Shown piece after piece: positions 1 to 8,508 of a DNA stretch of 64,000 nt. The position numbers were made by a program, and so were the translations under genes. Every line of letters begins with the position of its first letter. The first letter of the stretch is position 1. Source of the DNA: JBFLYC01 sp040756735 (GTDB lineage Bacteria > Bacillota > DSM-16504 > Desulfitibacterales > Desulfitibacteraceae); assembly GCA_040756735.1 (NCBI GenBank), contig JBFLYC010000002.1, positions 1-64,000 of the forward strand, given 5' to 3'. A model generated the notes under the pieces. That model was not told where the DNA came from. It saw nothing but the letters and a program-made list of their open reading frames with translations, and did not search any database.

Positions 1-452
1 CAGTTAGCATATACTCTTTATCTTCATCTTCCCATAAGTGGAATTTTGAGTGGAATTTCTCCAGGTCTAAAAAATCAAATTCCAGGATATTTATAGTAAT
101 CACTTTTTGTAGGTTAATATAATCATCACCCTGTTTAATTCCATCCAAAAATAGCTTTCCCCAGTAAAATAAAGTTCTTTTTTCCATATTATATTGGTTA
201 GTGAGCTGAACCTCGATGTTTACCTGGGTACCATCTGCAGTTTTAGCTCTAACATCCAATCTGCCAGTTTTATCTTCAATAAGCTCTTTTGTGAGTTGCT
301 TGTTATCAACTATTTCTAAAGAGACTAGCTTCTTCTTATCCTCAGGGTCAAGAACAGCATTTAGAAAAGCAACAAGATTATCCTTAGAATCTTCTTCTCC
401 CAGCAACTTTTTAAAAAAAATCATTAAGAGGGTTAACTTGTTTAACTGTCAT
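1..452 (-). pseudogene. Rpn/PD-(D/E)XK nuclease-transposase family, frameshifted, cut by window edge
   Basis: The minus strand encodes the N-terminal half of an Rpn (recombination-promoting nuclease, PDDEXK_2) protein. A start at 452 has a good AAGGAAG ribosome site and reads MTVKQVNPLNDF, then meets TAA. One base further on in phase the family sequence resumes (KKLLGEED, then the nuclease core with LDVRAKTADG and NIEVQL, then YWGKLF). The break lies in a run of eight T (413-420 on the plus strand). The nuclease residues D (in LDVRA) and E-x-Q (in IEVQ) are present. The C-terminus lies outside the window. Either a genuine pseudogene, a phase-variable homopolymer, or a sequencing error. Family call is firm; functional state is not. 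Confidence 0.75.
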
Positions 453-712
453 GATATTCTTCCTTTCTATATTATTTTACCACAAATGGTTGGATGATAG
501 AAATATTACAGCTATGCGCAGCAGCAATTTATAATTAAATTATAGCAAAAAAATAGGCGAGAGGGAACAAATGTTTGTGCAGAAAGTAAAAAAATATATA
601 TATGGAGCCTTATTGTAAGCGTTTTTAAAAATCTCGTAAATAAACTATGTAAAATGAAGGAAATGCCAGGTATATTAAGAAGTATTACCACAGGATATAT
701 CAAGGGGATGAT

Positions 713-1975
713 ATGTCGCCGCAGCTACTAAAACAAGCATATAGAAAACACTGGTTAGTTCCATTTGTCGGAGCCGGTTTATCAATTCCCTTAAAGATGC
801 CTGGTTGGGGTAATCTGCTTGAGGAAATCTCTGCAAGATTTGATTATGAGTATCTTATAGAGAAAAAGGAAGCAATTACGAAACTTATTGAGGATAATCG
901 ATATTTAGATACGGCAGACGAAATATTAAAAGCGGGCGTTTCGGAAGACGATTTAAAATTTGCCATTTGTAGTGCTATAAACCGAAAAAAGGATATGCAT
1001 AGGAGTGACCTGCCGGACAATATTTATCAAGACCTTGCCAATATTAATTGTATAAAGTATTTGACTACAAACTACGATAACTATTTATCAGACTTTGTAA
1101 AAAAAGGACCAAGCGATATTACTCATTTATACAATGAGTTTAGCAATGAGTGGGATGATGAAATTTATGAAGGGATAGTTTATAATCTGCATGGTGATTT
1201 TAGTAAACCTTCTTCAATAGTTCTGTCAAGGAAATCATACGATAACTTATATAAAAACAATCATGAGTTTAGAACTGTGCTTGAGCGTTTTAGAGAGAGG
1301 TATACCATATTATTCATCGGAGTTTCTTTGCAAGATGAATATATCCAGCGGGTATTGGAAGTTAGTAGCGAAAAATTAAAAGCCAGGCACTATATTTTAT
1401 TAGCCAATATTTCTCCAGAACAACGGACTGAGATGGAGGAACGTTACAATGTTAAGATACTAAGATATTCTGTTAAAAATGGGAATCATACGGCTGGGAT
1501 AAGAGAAATACTTAATGAAATTATTAGCGTTAGTGATGAAATTGAAGAAGATAAATTAAATCTACAAGCTATAAAAGACAATAATCAAGGAGCCTTAAGA
1601 AATGCCAAATCTTTAGCTGATATAAAGCCTGACAGCCTACCTCTTATATTGGAAAAACTAAATGCACAATATGCTGAAAAGAGAACTCTACATGAGCAGC
1701 TTGAACAGAAGGTCAATACCCTTCGCGCTACATACCAGGCCTTTGCCGGCAAATATGAGGAGGCTAGAATTGCCGCATCTGCTGAAATGGGCGACAATTC
1801 AGTAGCCATTATGGCTACTGCACAGGCGCCTGATAGCCCATCCTCATCAAACAAGAAATTAAATGTTGCAATTGCCGGAGTGCTGGGTATAATGGTGGGA
1901 GTTTTTGCAGTATTTGTCCGTGAATTCTGGATAAGCACTAATCCAAATAAGATCAGTCCTCCAACGGTTGGGTAG
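713..1975 (+). CDS. SIR2-like NADase domain fused to Wzz C-terminal membrane segment
   Basis: A 420-residue chimera. Residues 1 to about 275 are a SIR2-like domain: GAGLS at 20-24, TTNYD with Asn120 and Asp122, the catalytic-type His160 in NLHGD, and FIGVSLQDE near 201-209. All the residues expected of an NAD-hydrolysing SIR2 effector are there. Residues ~312-420 match the last ~110 residues of the Wzz protein encoded just downstream (LHEQLEQKVNTL, RIAASAEMGDN, VAIAGVLGIMVGVF), including the terminal membrane helix at ~384-402. The reading frame stays open across the join. The start has an AGGGG site 6 nt upstream. SIR2 proteins of this kind are commonly anti-phage or NAD-depleting effectors; here the domain would sit at the cytoplasmic face of the membrane. 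Function as a real fusion is inferred; it could be a recombination accident. Confidence 0.8.
   Translation: MSPQLLKQAYRKHWLVPFVGAGLSIPLKMPGWGNLLEEISARFDYEYLIEKKEAITKLIEDNRYLDTADEILKAGVSEDDLKFAICSAINRKKDMHRSDLPDNIYQDLANINCIKYLTTNYDNYLSDFVKKGPSDITHLYNEFSNEWDDEIYEGIVYNLHGDFSKPSSIVLSRKSYDNLYKNNHEFRTVLERFRERYTILFIGVSLQDEYIQRVLEVSSEKLKARHYILLANISPEQRTEMEERYNVKILRYSVKNGNHTAGIREILNEIISVSDEIEEDKLNLQAIKDNNQGALRNAKSLADIKPDSLPLILEKLNAQYAEKRTLHEQLEQKVNTLRATYQAFAGKYEEARIAASAEMGDNSVAIMATAQAPDSPSSSNKKLNVAIAGVLGIMVGVFAVFVREFWISTNPNKISPPTVG
1646..1959 (+). repeat. Direct repeat of wzz 3' end (second copy 3164-3475)
   Basis: About 310 bp at the 3' end of the SIR2 chimera is closely similar at DNA level to the 3' end of wzz, same strand, with most differences substitutions that keep the frame. 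Long identical blocks occur, for example around 1695-1730 versus 3215-3250. Recombination between the copies would delete about 1.5 kb. Confidence 0.85.
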
Positions 1976-1985
1976 AGATATAACG

Positions 1986-2023
1986 CCGCAGGATCAAACC
2001 GCTTAAAATCCTGCGGTTTTTTT
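1986..2023 (+). terminator. Rho-independent terminator after the SIR2 chimera
   Basis: A perfect 9-bp stem, CCGCAGGAT at 1986-1994 with ATCCTGCGG at 2008-2016, is followed directly by seven T. It separates the chimera from wzz. Confidence 0.9.
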
Positions 2024-2200
2024 ATTTGACGTTATCCTTTACCTTTATTTATATCTTTCATGGACATAAATATGGGCTTGATTAAAGCTGCTACATGTAA
2101 TCTATGGAAAAAATATGAGTTTTAGGCAGGAAATGTGTTGATTATATAGAATAACTCATATTGATGCAGAAACAGTCGAACTCTAGGAGTGATTCAGGTT

Positions 2201-3487
2201 ATGGAAGAAGAAATAAATTTACGAGAACTGATCGAAGTCTTAATACGGGGCAAAGTACTTATTGCAGTAATTACAATAGTGGCGGTGTTAGTGAGCGGTG
2301 TTTTCAGCTTTTTTATAATATCACCTACATATCAGGCAAAAGCAACACTTTTGATTAGTCAACCAAATGTCAGGGCCCTGGAAGCTGACAGCATGTTTTC
2401 GGTGCTATTGGAGTCTGTTTCACAGTATCCCATCATGACAATGGAGACTCTTCGTAGACAGGTGAAAAATCCTGATGTACTTCAAGCTGTTATTGATAGT
2501 GTACAGGCTGGTAGAGAAGAAATGACATCGGCAAGTCTTGCAGATAAGATAGAAGTGCAGGCTGTGAAGGACACACGACTCCTGGAGATCTCTGTCAATG
2601 ATAAGGACCCTATTTTTGCAGCAGAAATTGCCAATATGTTATCCCAGGAATTTATTAATTTCATTAATGAGCAAAACAAGCATAGGATGAGTCAGTCAGT
2701 ATCATTCCTGGAAAAGCAGATACAAATAGAAGGTCTAAAGCTGGATGAAGCAGTAGCTGAAATGAAGAAATTTTTGTCCCAATCTCCAGGCGTAGATGAA
2801 TTGAGCAAGGATATTGGCGCTAAATTAACGCAGTTAACGGGATTCAAAACATCTATGGTAAACAAACAGCTTGAGCTTGAGAAGCTGCAAGCCAGTTTGT
2901 CCAGTGCACTAGAAGAACTGGAGCAAACTCCCATGACATTAACCACTAAAAAGTCAGTAATTGATGATCCTTTATTATCAGGATTAATAAAGGATACAGA
3001 AGACACGGATACTAGTTCCTTAAGTGCAATAGGGTTGGAAACAGAAGAGATTAATCCTGTATATGTTTCTCTTTTGCAAAAAATTAGTTCTAATAATATA
3101 ACCATTTCGCAGATTGAAACCGAATTAATAGGTTTAGATCGTGAAATAAAATCATTAACTTTGCAGTTAGAGAAGCTTAAGGCGCAATATGCCGAGAAGA
3201 AAACTTTACATGAGCAGCTTGAACAGAAGGTCAATACCCTGCGCGGTACATACCGGGCCTTTGACAGAAAATATGAGGAGGTTAGAATTGCCGCATCTGC
3301 TGAAATGGGCGACAATACAGTTACTATCATGGCCTCAGCACAGGTACCCGAGAAACCTATTGCGCCCAAGAAAAGGCTGAATGTGGCTATAGCTGGAGTA
3401 CTAGGAATAATGGTTGGAGTCTTTGTAGTATTCTTCCGTGAATTCTGGATAAACAGTAATCCAAAGAAAGCCAATTTAAGTGTTTAA
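2201..3487 (+). CDS. Wzz/polysaccharide co-polymerase chain-length determinant
   Basis: A 428-residue Wzz-type protein without a tyrosine-kinase domain. It has a membrane helix at about 14-36, a long periplasm-type coiled-coil region, and a second helix near 392-412 preceded by a proline-containing stretch (EKPIAPKKR). Such proteins set glycan chain length with Wzy. The ATG at 2201 is chosen over the in-frame GTG at 2189 because the only ribosome site, AGGAG at 2185-2189, overlaps that GTG; spacing to the ATG is a rather long 11 nt. It lies at the head of the glycan locus. Its 3' third is duplicated in the preceding SIR2 chimera. Confidence 0.85.
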   Translation: MEEEINLRELIEVLIRGKVLIAVITIVAVLVSGVFSFFIISPTYQAKATLLISQPNVRALEADSMFSVLLESVSQYPIMTMETLRRQVKNPDVLQAVIDSVQAGREEMTSASLADKIEVQAVKDTRLLEISVNDKDPIFAAEIANMLSQEFINFINEQNKHRMSQSVSFLEKQIQIEGLKLDEAVAEMKKFLSQSPGVDELSKDIGAKLTQLTGFKTSMVNKQLELEKLQASLSSALEELEQTPMTLTTKKSVIDDPLLSGLIKDTEDTDTSSLSAIGLETEEINPVYVSLLQKISSNNITISQIETELIGLDREIKSLTLQLEKLKAQYAEKKTLHEQLEQKVNTLRGTYRAFDRKYEEVRIAASAEMGDNTVTIMASAQVPEKPIAPKKRLNVAIAGVLGIMVGVFVVFFREFWINSNPKKANLSV

Positions 3488-3501
3488 TTAGCAGCTATTT
3501 A

Positions 3502-3548
3502 AACAACTCACTTTTTGATTTCACATACAGAAAGTGGGTTGTTTTACA
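3502..3548 (+). terminator. Terminator hairpin after wzz
   Basis: AACAACTCACTTT (3502-3514) pairs with AAAGTGGGTTGTT (3531-3543) through 13 positions with one G-T pair. Only a short T stretch follows, so it is a moderate terminator. Confidence 0.65.
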
Positions 3549-3683
3549 TGAGGATCATTGACCGGGCATATTGGTAAAACCTGATGAATTTGATAATAGT
3601 TACAGGCAGGAATTCAATGAATAACCTAGAAATCTAAATATAGACAATTAGTGACAAATAGTATTTTTTTGGAGGAACTAGCA

Positions 3684-3842
3684 ATGGGTCATCCGGATAG
3701 AAGTAGATTGCGTGAGAGAAAAAAAGAAAAGAAGAAAGAAGAAGCCCTGGCAAGAAAGAATAACCTTAATGTTCTAGATTTGACTCCTCACAATACCGTA
3801 AAATTAATCATTAATGGAAACGCATACATTCAATACAAATAA
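3684..3842 (+). CDS. 52-aa basic small protein, unknown
   Basis: A short ORF starting MGHPDRSRLRERKKEK with a GGAGG site 8 nt upstream. The N-terminal half is strongly charged (Lys, Arg, Glu); the C-terminal half ends in a hydrophobic KLIINGNAYIQYK. I do not recognise the family. The good ribosome site and codon-like structure support expression. A longer reading from 3651 exists but has no ribosome site. It sits between wzz and a glycan-locus regulator. Confidence 0.55.
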   Translation: MGHPDRSRLRERKKEKKKEEALARKNNLNVLDLTPHNTVKLIINGNAYIQYK

Positions 3843-3930
3843 ATGGATAAACTGTTGACAAACAACCATAAATGAGTAAAAATAGTACTCAGAAATGAGT
3901 ATTTTTTATTGTATTGGAGATGTATACTAT

Positions 3931-4461
3931 TTGCTTGATTCCTTAATTACCTCAAAAACAAGAGTAAAACTTATTTTAAAGTTTTTTCTAAATCCAGAAA
4001 GCAGATCGTACCTGAGAGCTCTTGCTGATGAATTTGGGGAATCATCAAATGCAGTAAGAGTGGAGTTGAATCGTCTAACAGATGCAGGTTTGTTGGAGAA
4101 AAGCGATGAGGGCAAAACAGTTATGTATCGTGCAAATGTTAATAATAGCATTTTCTCAGACCTACATAACTTGGCAAAAAAGTTCCTTGGATTAGACCAA
4201 GTAATAGAAGAAATAGTAGCAAAGCTTGGAAATGTAGAACTGGCTATAATTACTGGTGATTATGCAAAAGGTATTGATTCAGGAATAATAGATTTATGTA
4301 TAGTGGGAGAAATTGATAAAACTTACTTACATAAACTTGTAGAAAAAGCAGAAAGCTTATCCAATCGTAAAATTCGTACTTTAGTACTAAAAAAAGATGA
4401 ATATAATAAATTTGAAAAATGCTTAGAATCAGAAAAAGCACTAGTAGTATGGGGTAAATAA
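3931..4461 (+). CDS. Winged-helix transcriptional regulator of a glycan locus
   Basis: A two-part protein. The N-terminal ~75 residues form a winged helix-turn-helix (LITSKTRVKLILKFFLNP, then RALADEFGESSNAVRVELNRL and a wing with EKSDEGKTVMYRAN). The C-terminal half resembles a nucleotidyltransferase-like fold without its catalytic acids. Relatives I know of start M-L-D-x-L-I-T-S-K-T-R, so I choose the TTG at 3931 (GGAG 11 nt upstream) over the ATG at 3895. Proteins of this type are usually encoded directly upstream of capsule or exopolysaccharide clusters, as here, and probably control the 4.9-kb operon. Confidence 0.75.
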   Translation: MLDSLITSKTRVKLILKFFLNPESRSYLRALADEFGESSNAVRVELNRLTDAGLLEKSDEGKTVMYRANVNNSIFSDLHNLAKKFLGLDQVIEEIVAKLGNVELAIITGDYAKGIDSGIIDLCIVGEIDKTYLHKLVEKAESLSNRKIRTLVLKKDEYNKFEKCLESEKALVVWGK

Positions 4462-4897
4462 ATTACTAAAGGATATGGAAACAACTACTTGCTGATGTGC
4501 GATGATCTTAATAAAGTGAGCTTGCCGGTAAGGTTTATTAAGATTGTGTTGATATCATATCTAGTTTTTCATATTAACACAGACAATATGCTCACCCAAT
4601 GGGTGATTTTTTATAGCAATGCTTTTTACAAGGTTTCCTGATGGCTTTATATATGCACTTTTCTATTTGAGATGATAGCGATATCTTTACTTATTATTCC
4701 AAGTGGCAAAGTGTTTTTTATTTTACTCTTCTTATATAAATGTTGGGTTAGCTAATGGATACGTCCTCTTATATTGCCCAGAGATAAATTAGATATTTAA
4801 GCTTAGAGGGCCCATCACTATGGATGGCTTGACGTGAGTACATGAGATAATAGATGAAATTATATATATTTGTATATATTGATTTAATAGAGGAAGG
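4462..4897 (+). promoter_or_regulatory. Structured leader before the glycan operon: two hairpins then a terminator/attenuator
   Basis: A 436-bp stretch without a gene. Three stems follow in order: ATCTTAATAAA (4505-4515) with TTTATTAAGAT (4534-4544); GTGTTGATAT (4546-4555) with ATATTAACAC (4571-4580); and TCACCC (4592-4597) with GGGTGA (4601-4606) followed by TTTTTT (4607-4612), a terminator. The remainder to the aminotransferase start is AT-rich and shows nothing I can name. Arrangement before a long glycan operon suggests attenuation with antitermination, but it may simply be the terminator of the regulator gene. Confidence 0.5.
4592..4612 (+). terminator. Intrinsic terminator/attenuator
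   Basis: Six-bp stem TCACCC/GGGTGA with a 3-nt loop, immediately followed by six T. It lies 285 bp before the first glycan gene. Confidence 0.7.
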
Positions 4898-6022
4898 ATG
4901 GCTAGTGGCATGGGAGAAAGGATATACCTCTCTTCACCACATATGAGTGATGAGGGTTATGAGATGCAATACATAAAGCAAGCTTTTGATACAAACTGGA
5001 TTGCACCTCTTGGTGAGAATGTCAATGAGTTTGAGAATGAACTTGCTGCCAAGGTTGGATCTAAAGCTGCTGTAGCATTAAGTTCCGGTACTGGAGCTAT
5101 CCATTTAGCCTTAAGAGCAGCAGGAGTGGGTGAAGGAGATATTGTTTTCTGTCAAACGTTAACTTTCTCTGCTACAGCTAATCCGATTATTTATCAGAAT
5201 GCAATTCCTGTTTTTATAGACAGTGACTACGAAACATGGAATATGTGTCCTAAATCACTGGAAGAGGCTTTTGAAAAGTATCTGAATGTAAAAGCAGTTA
5301 TCGTAGTGCATCTTTATGGTTTGTCTGCAGACATGGATAAGATAGTAGAGGTTTGTAGGAAGCATAATGTAGTCTTAATAGAAGATGCTGCTGAAAGCTT
5401 AGGTACTTATTATAAAGGACGGCATACAGGTACTTTTGGTGATTACGGGGTTTTCTCATTTAATGGAAACAAGATTATTACTACATCAGGTGGTGGGATG
5501 CTTGTTTCTGATAATGAAGAGAGAATAGCTAAAGTTAGATTTTGGGCCACTCAGTCAAGAGATCCAGCAAAGCACTATCAACATAGCGAATTAGGGTTTA
5601 ATTATCGCATGAGTAATGTTGTTGCGGGGATTGGTAGAGGACAATTAAAGGTTTTAGAGCAAAGAGTTGAGAAGAAAAAATATATTTTTGAGTTTTATAA
5701 AAGAGAACTTGGTGGACTGGATGGCGTTGAGTTCATGACAATTAATAAGTGGAATGAGCCAAACTACTGGCTGAGCTGTATGACTTTGAGTGGTAAGGTT
5801 AGACCTTTGGATATCATGGAAGCATTAGAAGTTGAGAATATAGAGAGTAGGCCAATCTGGAAACCCATGCATATGCAGCCATTCTTTGCGGAGCATGATT
5901 ATATCGGCGGAGAAGTGTCTAAGAAGTTATTTGAGAATGGTATTTGCTTACCATCTGATACGAAGATGACTGATGGGGATTTGGAGAGAGTTGTAAAGAT
6001 TATAAAAGGGTTGTGGAGATAA
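4898..6022 (+). CDS. DegT/DnrJ/EryC1-family sugar aminotransferase (PglE/EpsN-like)
   Basis: PLP-dependent nucleotide-sugar aminotransferase of normal length (374 aa). Asp163 in IEDAAE should bind the PLP ring nitrogen, and Lys192 in FNGNKIITTSGGG is the Schiff-base lysine. The opening RIYLSSPHMS and neighbours (acetyltransferase, initiating transferase, PglA-like transferase) fit conversion of UDP-4-keto-6-deoxy-GlcNAc to UDP-4-amino-sugar for diacetylbacillosamine. Either ATG 4898 or ATG 4910 may be used: AGGAAGG at 4891-4897 abuts the first and is 12 nt from the second, which would give the family-typical short N-terminus. The stop is followed directly by the next gene. Confidence 0.85.
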   Translation: MASGMGERIYLSSPHMSDEGYEMQYIKQAFDTNWIAPLGENVNEFENELAAKVGSKAAVALSSGTGAIHLALRAAGVGEGDIVFCQTLTFSATANPIIYQNAIPVFIDSDYETWNMCPKSLEEAFEKYLNVKAVIVVHLYGLSADMDKIVEVCRKHNVVLIEDAAESLGTYYKGRHTGTFGDYGVFSFNGNKIITTSGGGMLVSDNEERIAKVRFWATQSRDPAKHYQHSELGFNYRMSNVVAGIGRGQLKVLEQRVEKKKYIFEFYKRELGGLDGVEFMTINKWNEPNYWLSCMTLSGKVRPLDIMEALEVENIESRPIWKPMHMQPFFAEHDYIGGEVSKKLFENGICLPSDTKMTDGDLERVVKIIKGLWR

Positions 6023-6694
6023 GTGCAAACTGAACTTAGACTGAATATACACCCATCCTTTCAGCCTGGTGAGGGTGGAATATATAGAAGATATATTAAG
6101 AGACCGATGGACTTTATATTATCTCTGATTGCAATAATTATTTTAAGTCCTGTTCTTTTGACTGTTGCATTACTGGTTAGGATTAAGTTGGGTAATCCAA
6201 TTATTTTTAAACAAAAGCGACCTGGACTTAATAAGAAGATTTTTACAATGTATAAATTCAGGACTATGAAGGATGACAGAGATGAAAATGGGGAATTATT
6301 GCCAGATAGTGTAAGGCTTACGAGGTTCGGTAAGTTCTTGAGATCTACATCACTTGATGAGTTGCCGGAACTTTTTAATATCGTTAAAGGAGATATGTCC
6401 GTTGTAGGGCCTAGACCATTATTAGTGGAGTACTTACCGCTTTACAATCATCACCAAGATCGTCGTCATGAAGTAAGACCAGGATTATCTGGCTTAGCTC
6501 AAGTCAATGGTAGGAATGCTATTGGCTGGGAAGCTAAGTTTGATTTAGATGTACAATATGTAGATAGTATTAGTCTTATTGGGGATTGGAAGATTATCTT
6601 TCTTACTATAAAGAAGGTTTTTGTGAGGGAAGGCATCAACTCAGATACTGCATCAACGATGGAGCCTTTTAAGGGGACTAACTTGAACCAATAA
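6023..6694 (+). CDS. Polyprenyl-phosphate phosphoglycosyl transferase (PglC/EpsL-like)
   Basis: Bacterial sugar-transferase family (223 aa). It has one hydrophobic re-entrant/membrane segment at about 30-53, then the conserved string KRPGLNKKIFTMYKFRTM, the catalytic Asp112-Glu113 pair in SLDELPELFN, VGPRPLLVEY, and RPGLSGLAQVNGRN. It transfers a phospho-sugar, here probably diacetylbacillosamine-1-phosphate, to undecaprenyl phosphate at the inner membrane face, starting glycan assembly. The GTG start is immediately after the preceding TAA, with GGAG inside the preceding gene, so the two are translationally coupled. Confidence 0.9.
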   Translation: MQTELRLNIHPSFQPGEGGIYRRYIKRPMDFILSLIAIIILSPVLLTVALLVRIKLGNPIIFKQKRPGLNKKIFTMYKFRTMKDDRDENGELLPDSVRLTRFGKFLRSTSLDELPELFNIVKGDMSVVGPRPLLVEYLPLYNHHQDRRHEVRPGLSGLAQVNGRNAIGWEAKFDLDVQYVDSISLIGDWKIIFLTIKKVFVREGINSDTASTMEPFKGTNLNQ

Positions 6695-6764
6695 ATCAGA
6701 CTTCAATATCTGCGAATTCAACAAATTTAATTCGGTACTAAATACGAGTGGAAAGAGTGGAACT

Positions 6765-7400
6765 ATGAAAGATAGACTGCTTATAATCGGTGCCAGTGGC
6801 CATGGGAAAGTCATCGCTGAAATCGCATTTAAAATGAATAGATGGAAGAGCATCGCTTTCCTAGACGATGATGAGACTTTAAAGATGTCTATGGGATTAG
6901 AAGTAATCGGCAAGTCAGATGACGCCTTTACATATATAGAGAACTCAGACATCTTTGTTGGGGTAGGTAATAACGCTACAAGGGAAAAGATTCAGGAGAG
7001 ACTTGAAACTGCTGGAGGAAGCATTCCTGTGGTAATTCATCCAAATGCAGTTATTGGAGAGCAGGTTGAATTAGGAATTGGCACAGTGGTCATGGCAGGA
7101 GTCGTGATTAACTGCTGCACCAGGATAGGAAAGGGCTGCATTATCAATACTGGTGCAACCTTAGATCATGACAATGTGATAGAGGACTATGTTCATATTT
7201 CACCTGGTGCAAACCTAGCAGGAACTGTGAAGGTTGCAAAAGGATCGTGGATAGGCATTGGAAGCGTAGTAAGCAATAACGTAAACATCTGCAGTGGATG
7301 CAAAGTGGGTGCAGGTGCGGTGGTGGTTAGGGATATAACTGAAACTGGAACCTATGTAGGGGTTCCGGCTAGGAGAGTTAAACAATGGCGAGAATACTGA
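6765..7400 (+). CDS. NeuD/PglD-family sugar O/N-acetyltransferase
   Basis: A 211-residue acyltransferase with the NeuD/PglD layout: an N-terminal nucleotide-sugar-binding fold with GASGHGKVIAE (9-19) and a left-handed beta-helix of hexapeptide repeats from about residue 90 to 205. His135, in the DHD of GATLDHDN, matches the catalytic histidine of PglD. It probably acetylates the 4-amino group made by the aminotransferase, using acetyl-CoA, to give UDP-diacetylbacillosamine. The 3' end overlaps the next gene by 16 nt. Confidence 0.85.
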   Translation: MKDRLLIIGASGHGKVIAEIAFKMNRWKSIAFLDDDETLKMSMGLEVIGKSDDAFTYIENSDIFVGVGNNATREKIQERLETAGGSIPVVIHPNAVIGEQVELGIGTVVMAGVVINCCTRIGKGCIINTGATLDHDNVIEDYVHISPGANLAGTVKVAKGSWIGIGSVVSNNVNICSGCKVGAGAVVVRDITETGTYVGVPARRVKQWREY

Positions 7401-8497
7401 TATTAACAAATAATGATATTGGTTTATATAAATTTAGGAAAGAATTGATAGAAGAACTTTTAAAGGATAATGAGGTATTAACTTCACTTCCAGATGGGGA
7501 GTTTGTATCACAGCTTGTTGATCTAGGATGCGAGTTTATCGATACACAAATTAGTAGAAGAGGAACTAACCCGATTACTGATTTTAAGTTAATGTTGGAA
7601 TATAAGAAAATCATAAAACATGTCAAGCCTGATGTGGTCCTGACATACACAATCAAACCAAATGTTTATGGTGGAATGATGTGCAGATTAATGAAGGTAC
7701 CTTATCTCGCTAATATCACAGGCCTTGGAACAGCTGTAGAGAACGGTGGGGTTTTACAAAGTGTCACTATATTTTTGTATAAAGTAGCCTTAAAAAAAGC
7801 TTCTTGCATATTTTTTCAGAATAAAGGAAATGCGGATTTCATTAATAGTAAAGGAATCGTTAGAGGAAAACAAAGGCTGATTCCTGGCTCAGGTGTCAAT
7901 TTAAACCATTATCAGGTACTAGACTATCCGAGTGATGAAATAATTAACTTTTTATTTATTTCAAGAGTTATGAAGCAAAAGGGAATAGATCAATATCTAG
8001 ATGCGGCTGAATACATTAAAGGTAAATATCCTAAAACTGAATTTCATGTTTTAGGTTTTTGTGAACACGCATATGAAGCTAAGCTAAACGAAATGAATGC
8101 AAGAGGTGTCATTCAATACCACGGAATGCAAAGTGATGTAAGAAAGTTTCATGAGATATCTCATTGTACAATTCATCCTACATATTATCCCGAAGGGATG
8201 TCCAATGTACTTCTTGAGAGTGCGGCTTGCGGTAGGCCTATAATAACTACTAATAGAATTGGCTGTAAAGAAATAGTTGATAATGGCATTAATGGATATG
8301 TAATTGATCAGCAAAATAGCCAAGACCTTATTGATAAGATTGAGAAGTTTTTAGACTTAGATAATGAAACAAAGAAGCAGATGGGCTTGGCTGGCAGAAA
8401 TAAAGTTGAAAGAGAATTTGATAGGCAGATAGTGATTGATGCGTATAAGGAAGAGATTATGAACGTTATTCATGATGAAAAAACATTTAATGAGTAA
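7385..8497 (+). CDS. Glycosyltransferase family 4 (PglA-like)
   Basis: A GT-B glycosyltransferase of 370 aa. The N-terminal half has the PglA-like signature ILTNNDIGLYKFRKELIEEL, DVVLTYTIKPNVYGG and NITGLGTAVENGG; the C-terminal half has the retaining GT4 donor-site pattern YPEGMSNVLLESAACGRPIITT. In PglA systems it adds GalNAc or GlcNAc to lipid-linked diacetylbacillosamine. An AGGAG site precedes ATG 7385 inside the upstream gene. Acceptor is inferred from neighbours; the donor sugar cannot be told. Confidence 0.82.
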   Translation: MARILILTNNDIGLYKFRKELIEELLKDNEVLTSLPDGEFVSQLVDLGCEFIDTQISRRGTNPITDFKLMLEYKKIIKHVKPDVVLTYTIKPNVYGGMMCRLMKVPYLANITGLGTAVENGGVLQSVTIFLYKVALKKASCIFFQNKGNADFINSKGIVRGKQRLIPGSGVNLNHYQVLDYPSDEIINFLFISRVMKQKGIDQYLDAAEYIKGKYPKTEFHVLGFCEHAYEAKLNEMNARGVIQYHGMQSDVRKFHEISHCTIHPTYYPEGMSNVLLESAACGRPIITTNRIGCKEIVDNGINGYVIDQQNSQDLIDKIEKFLDLDNETKKQMGLAGRNKVEREFDRQIVIDAYKEEIMNVIHDEKTFNE

Positions 8498-8508
8498 GGG
8501 GACTACAT

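Noticed and set aside
3895..3930. Upstream ATG for the winged-helix regulator
   Set aside because: No ribosome site before it, and family members begin at the residue encoded by TTG 3931.
4531..4545. Possible ops/JUMPStart-like element near the leader hairpins
   Set aside because: Only a loose match (CCGGTAAGG); the core GGCGGTAG is not present.
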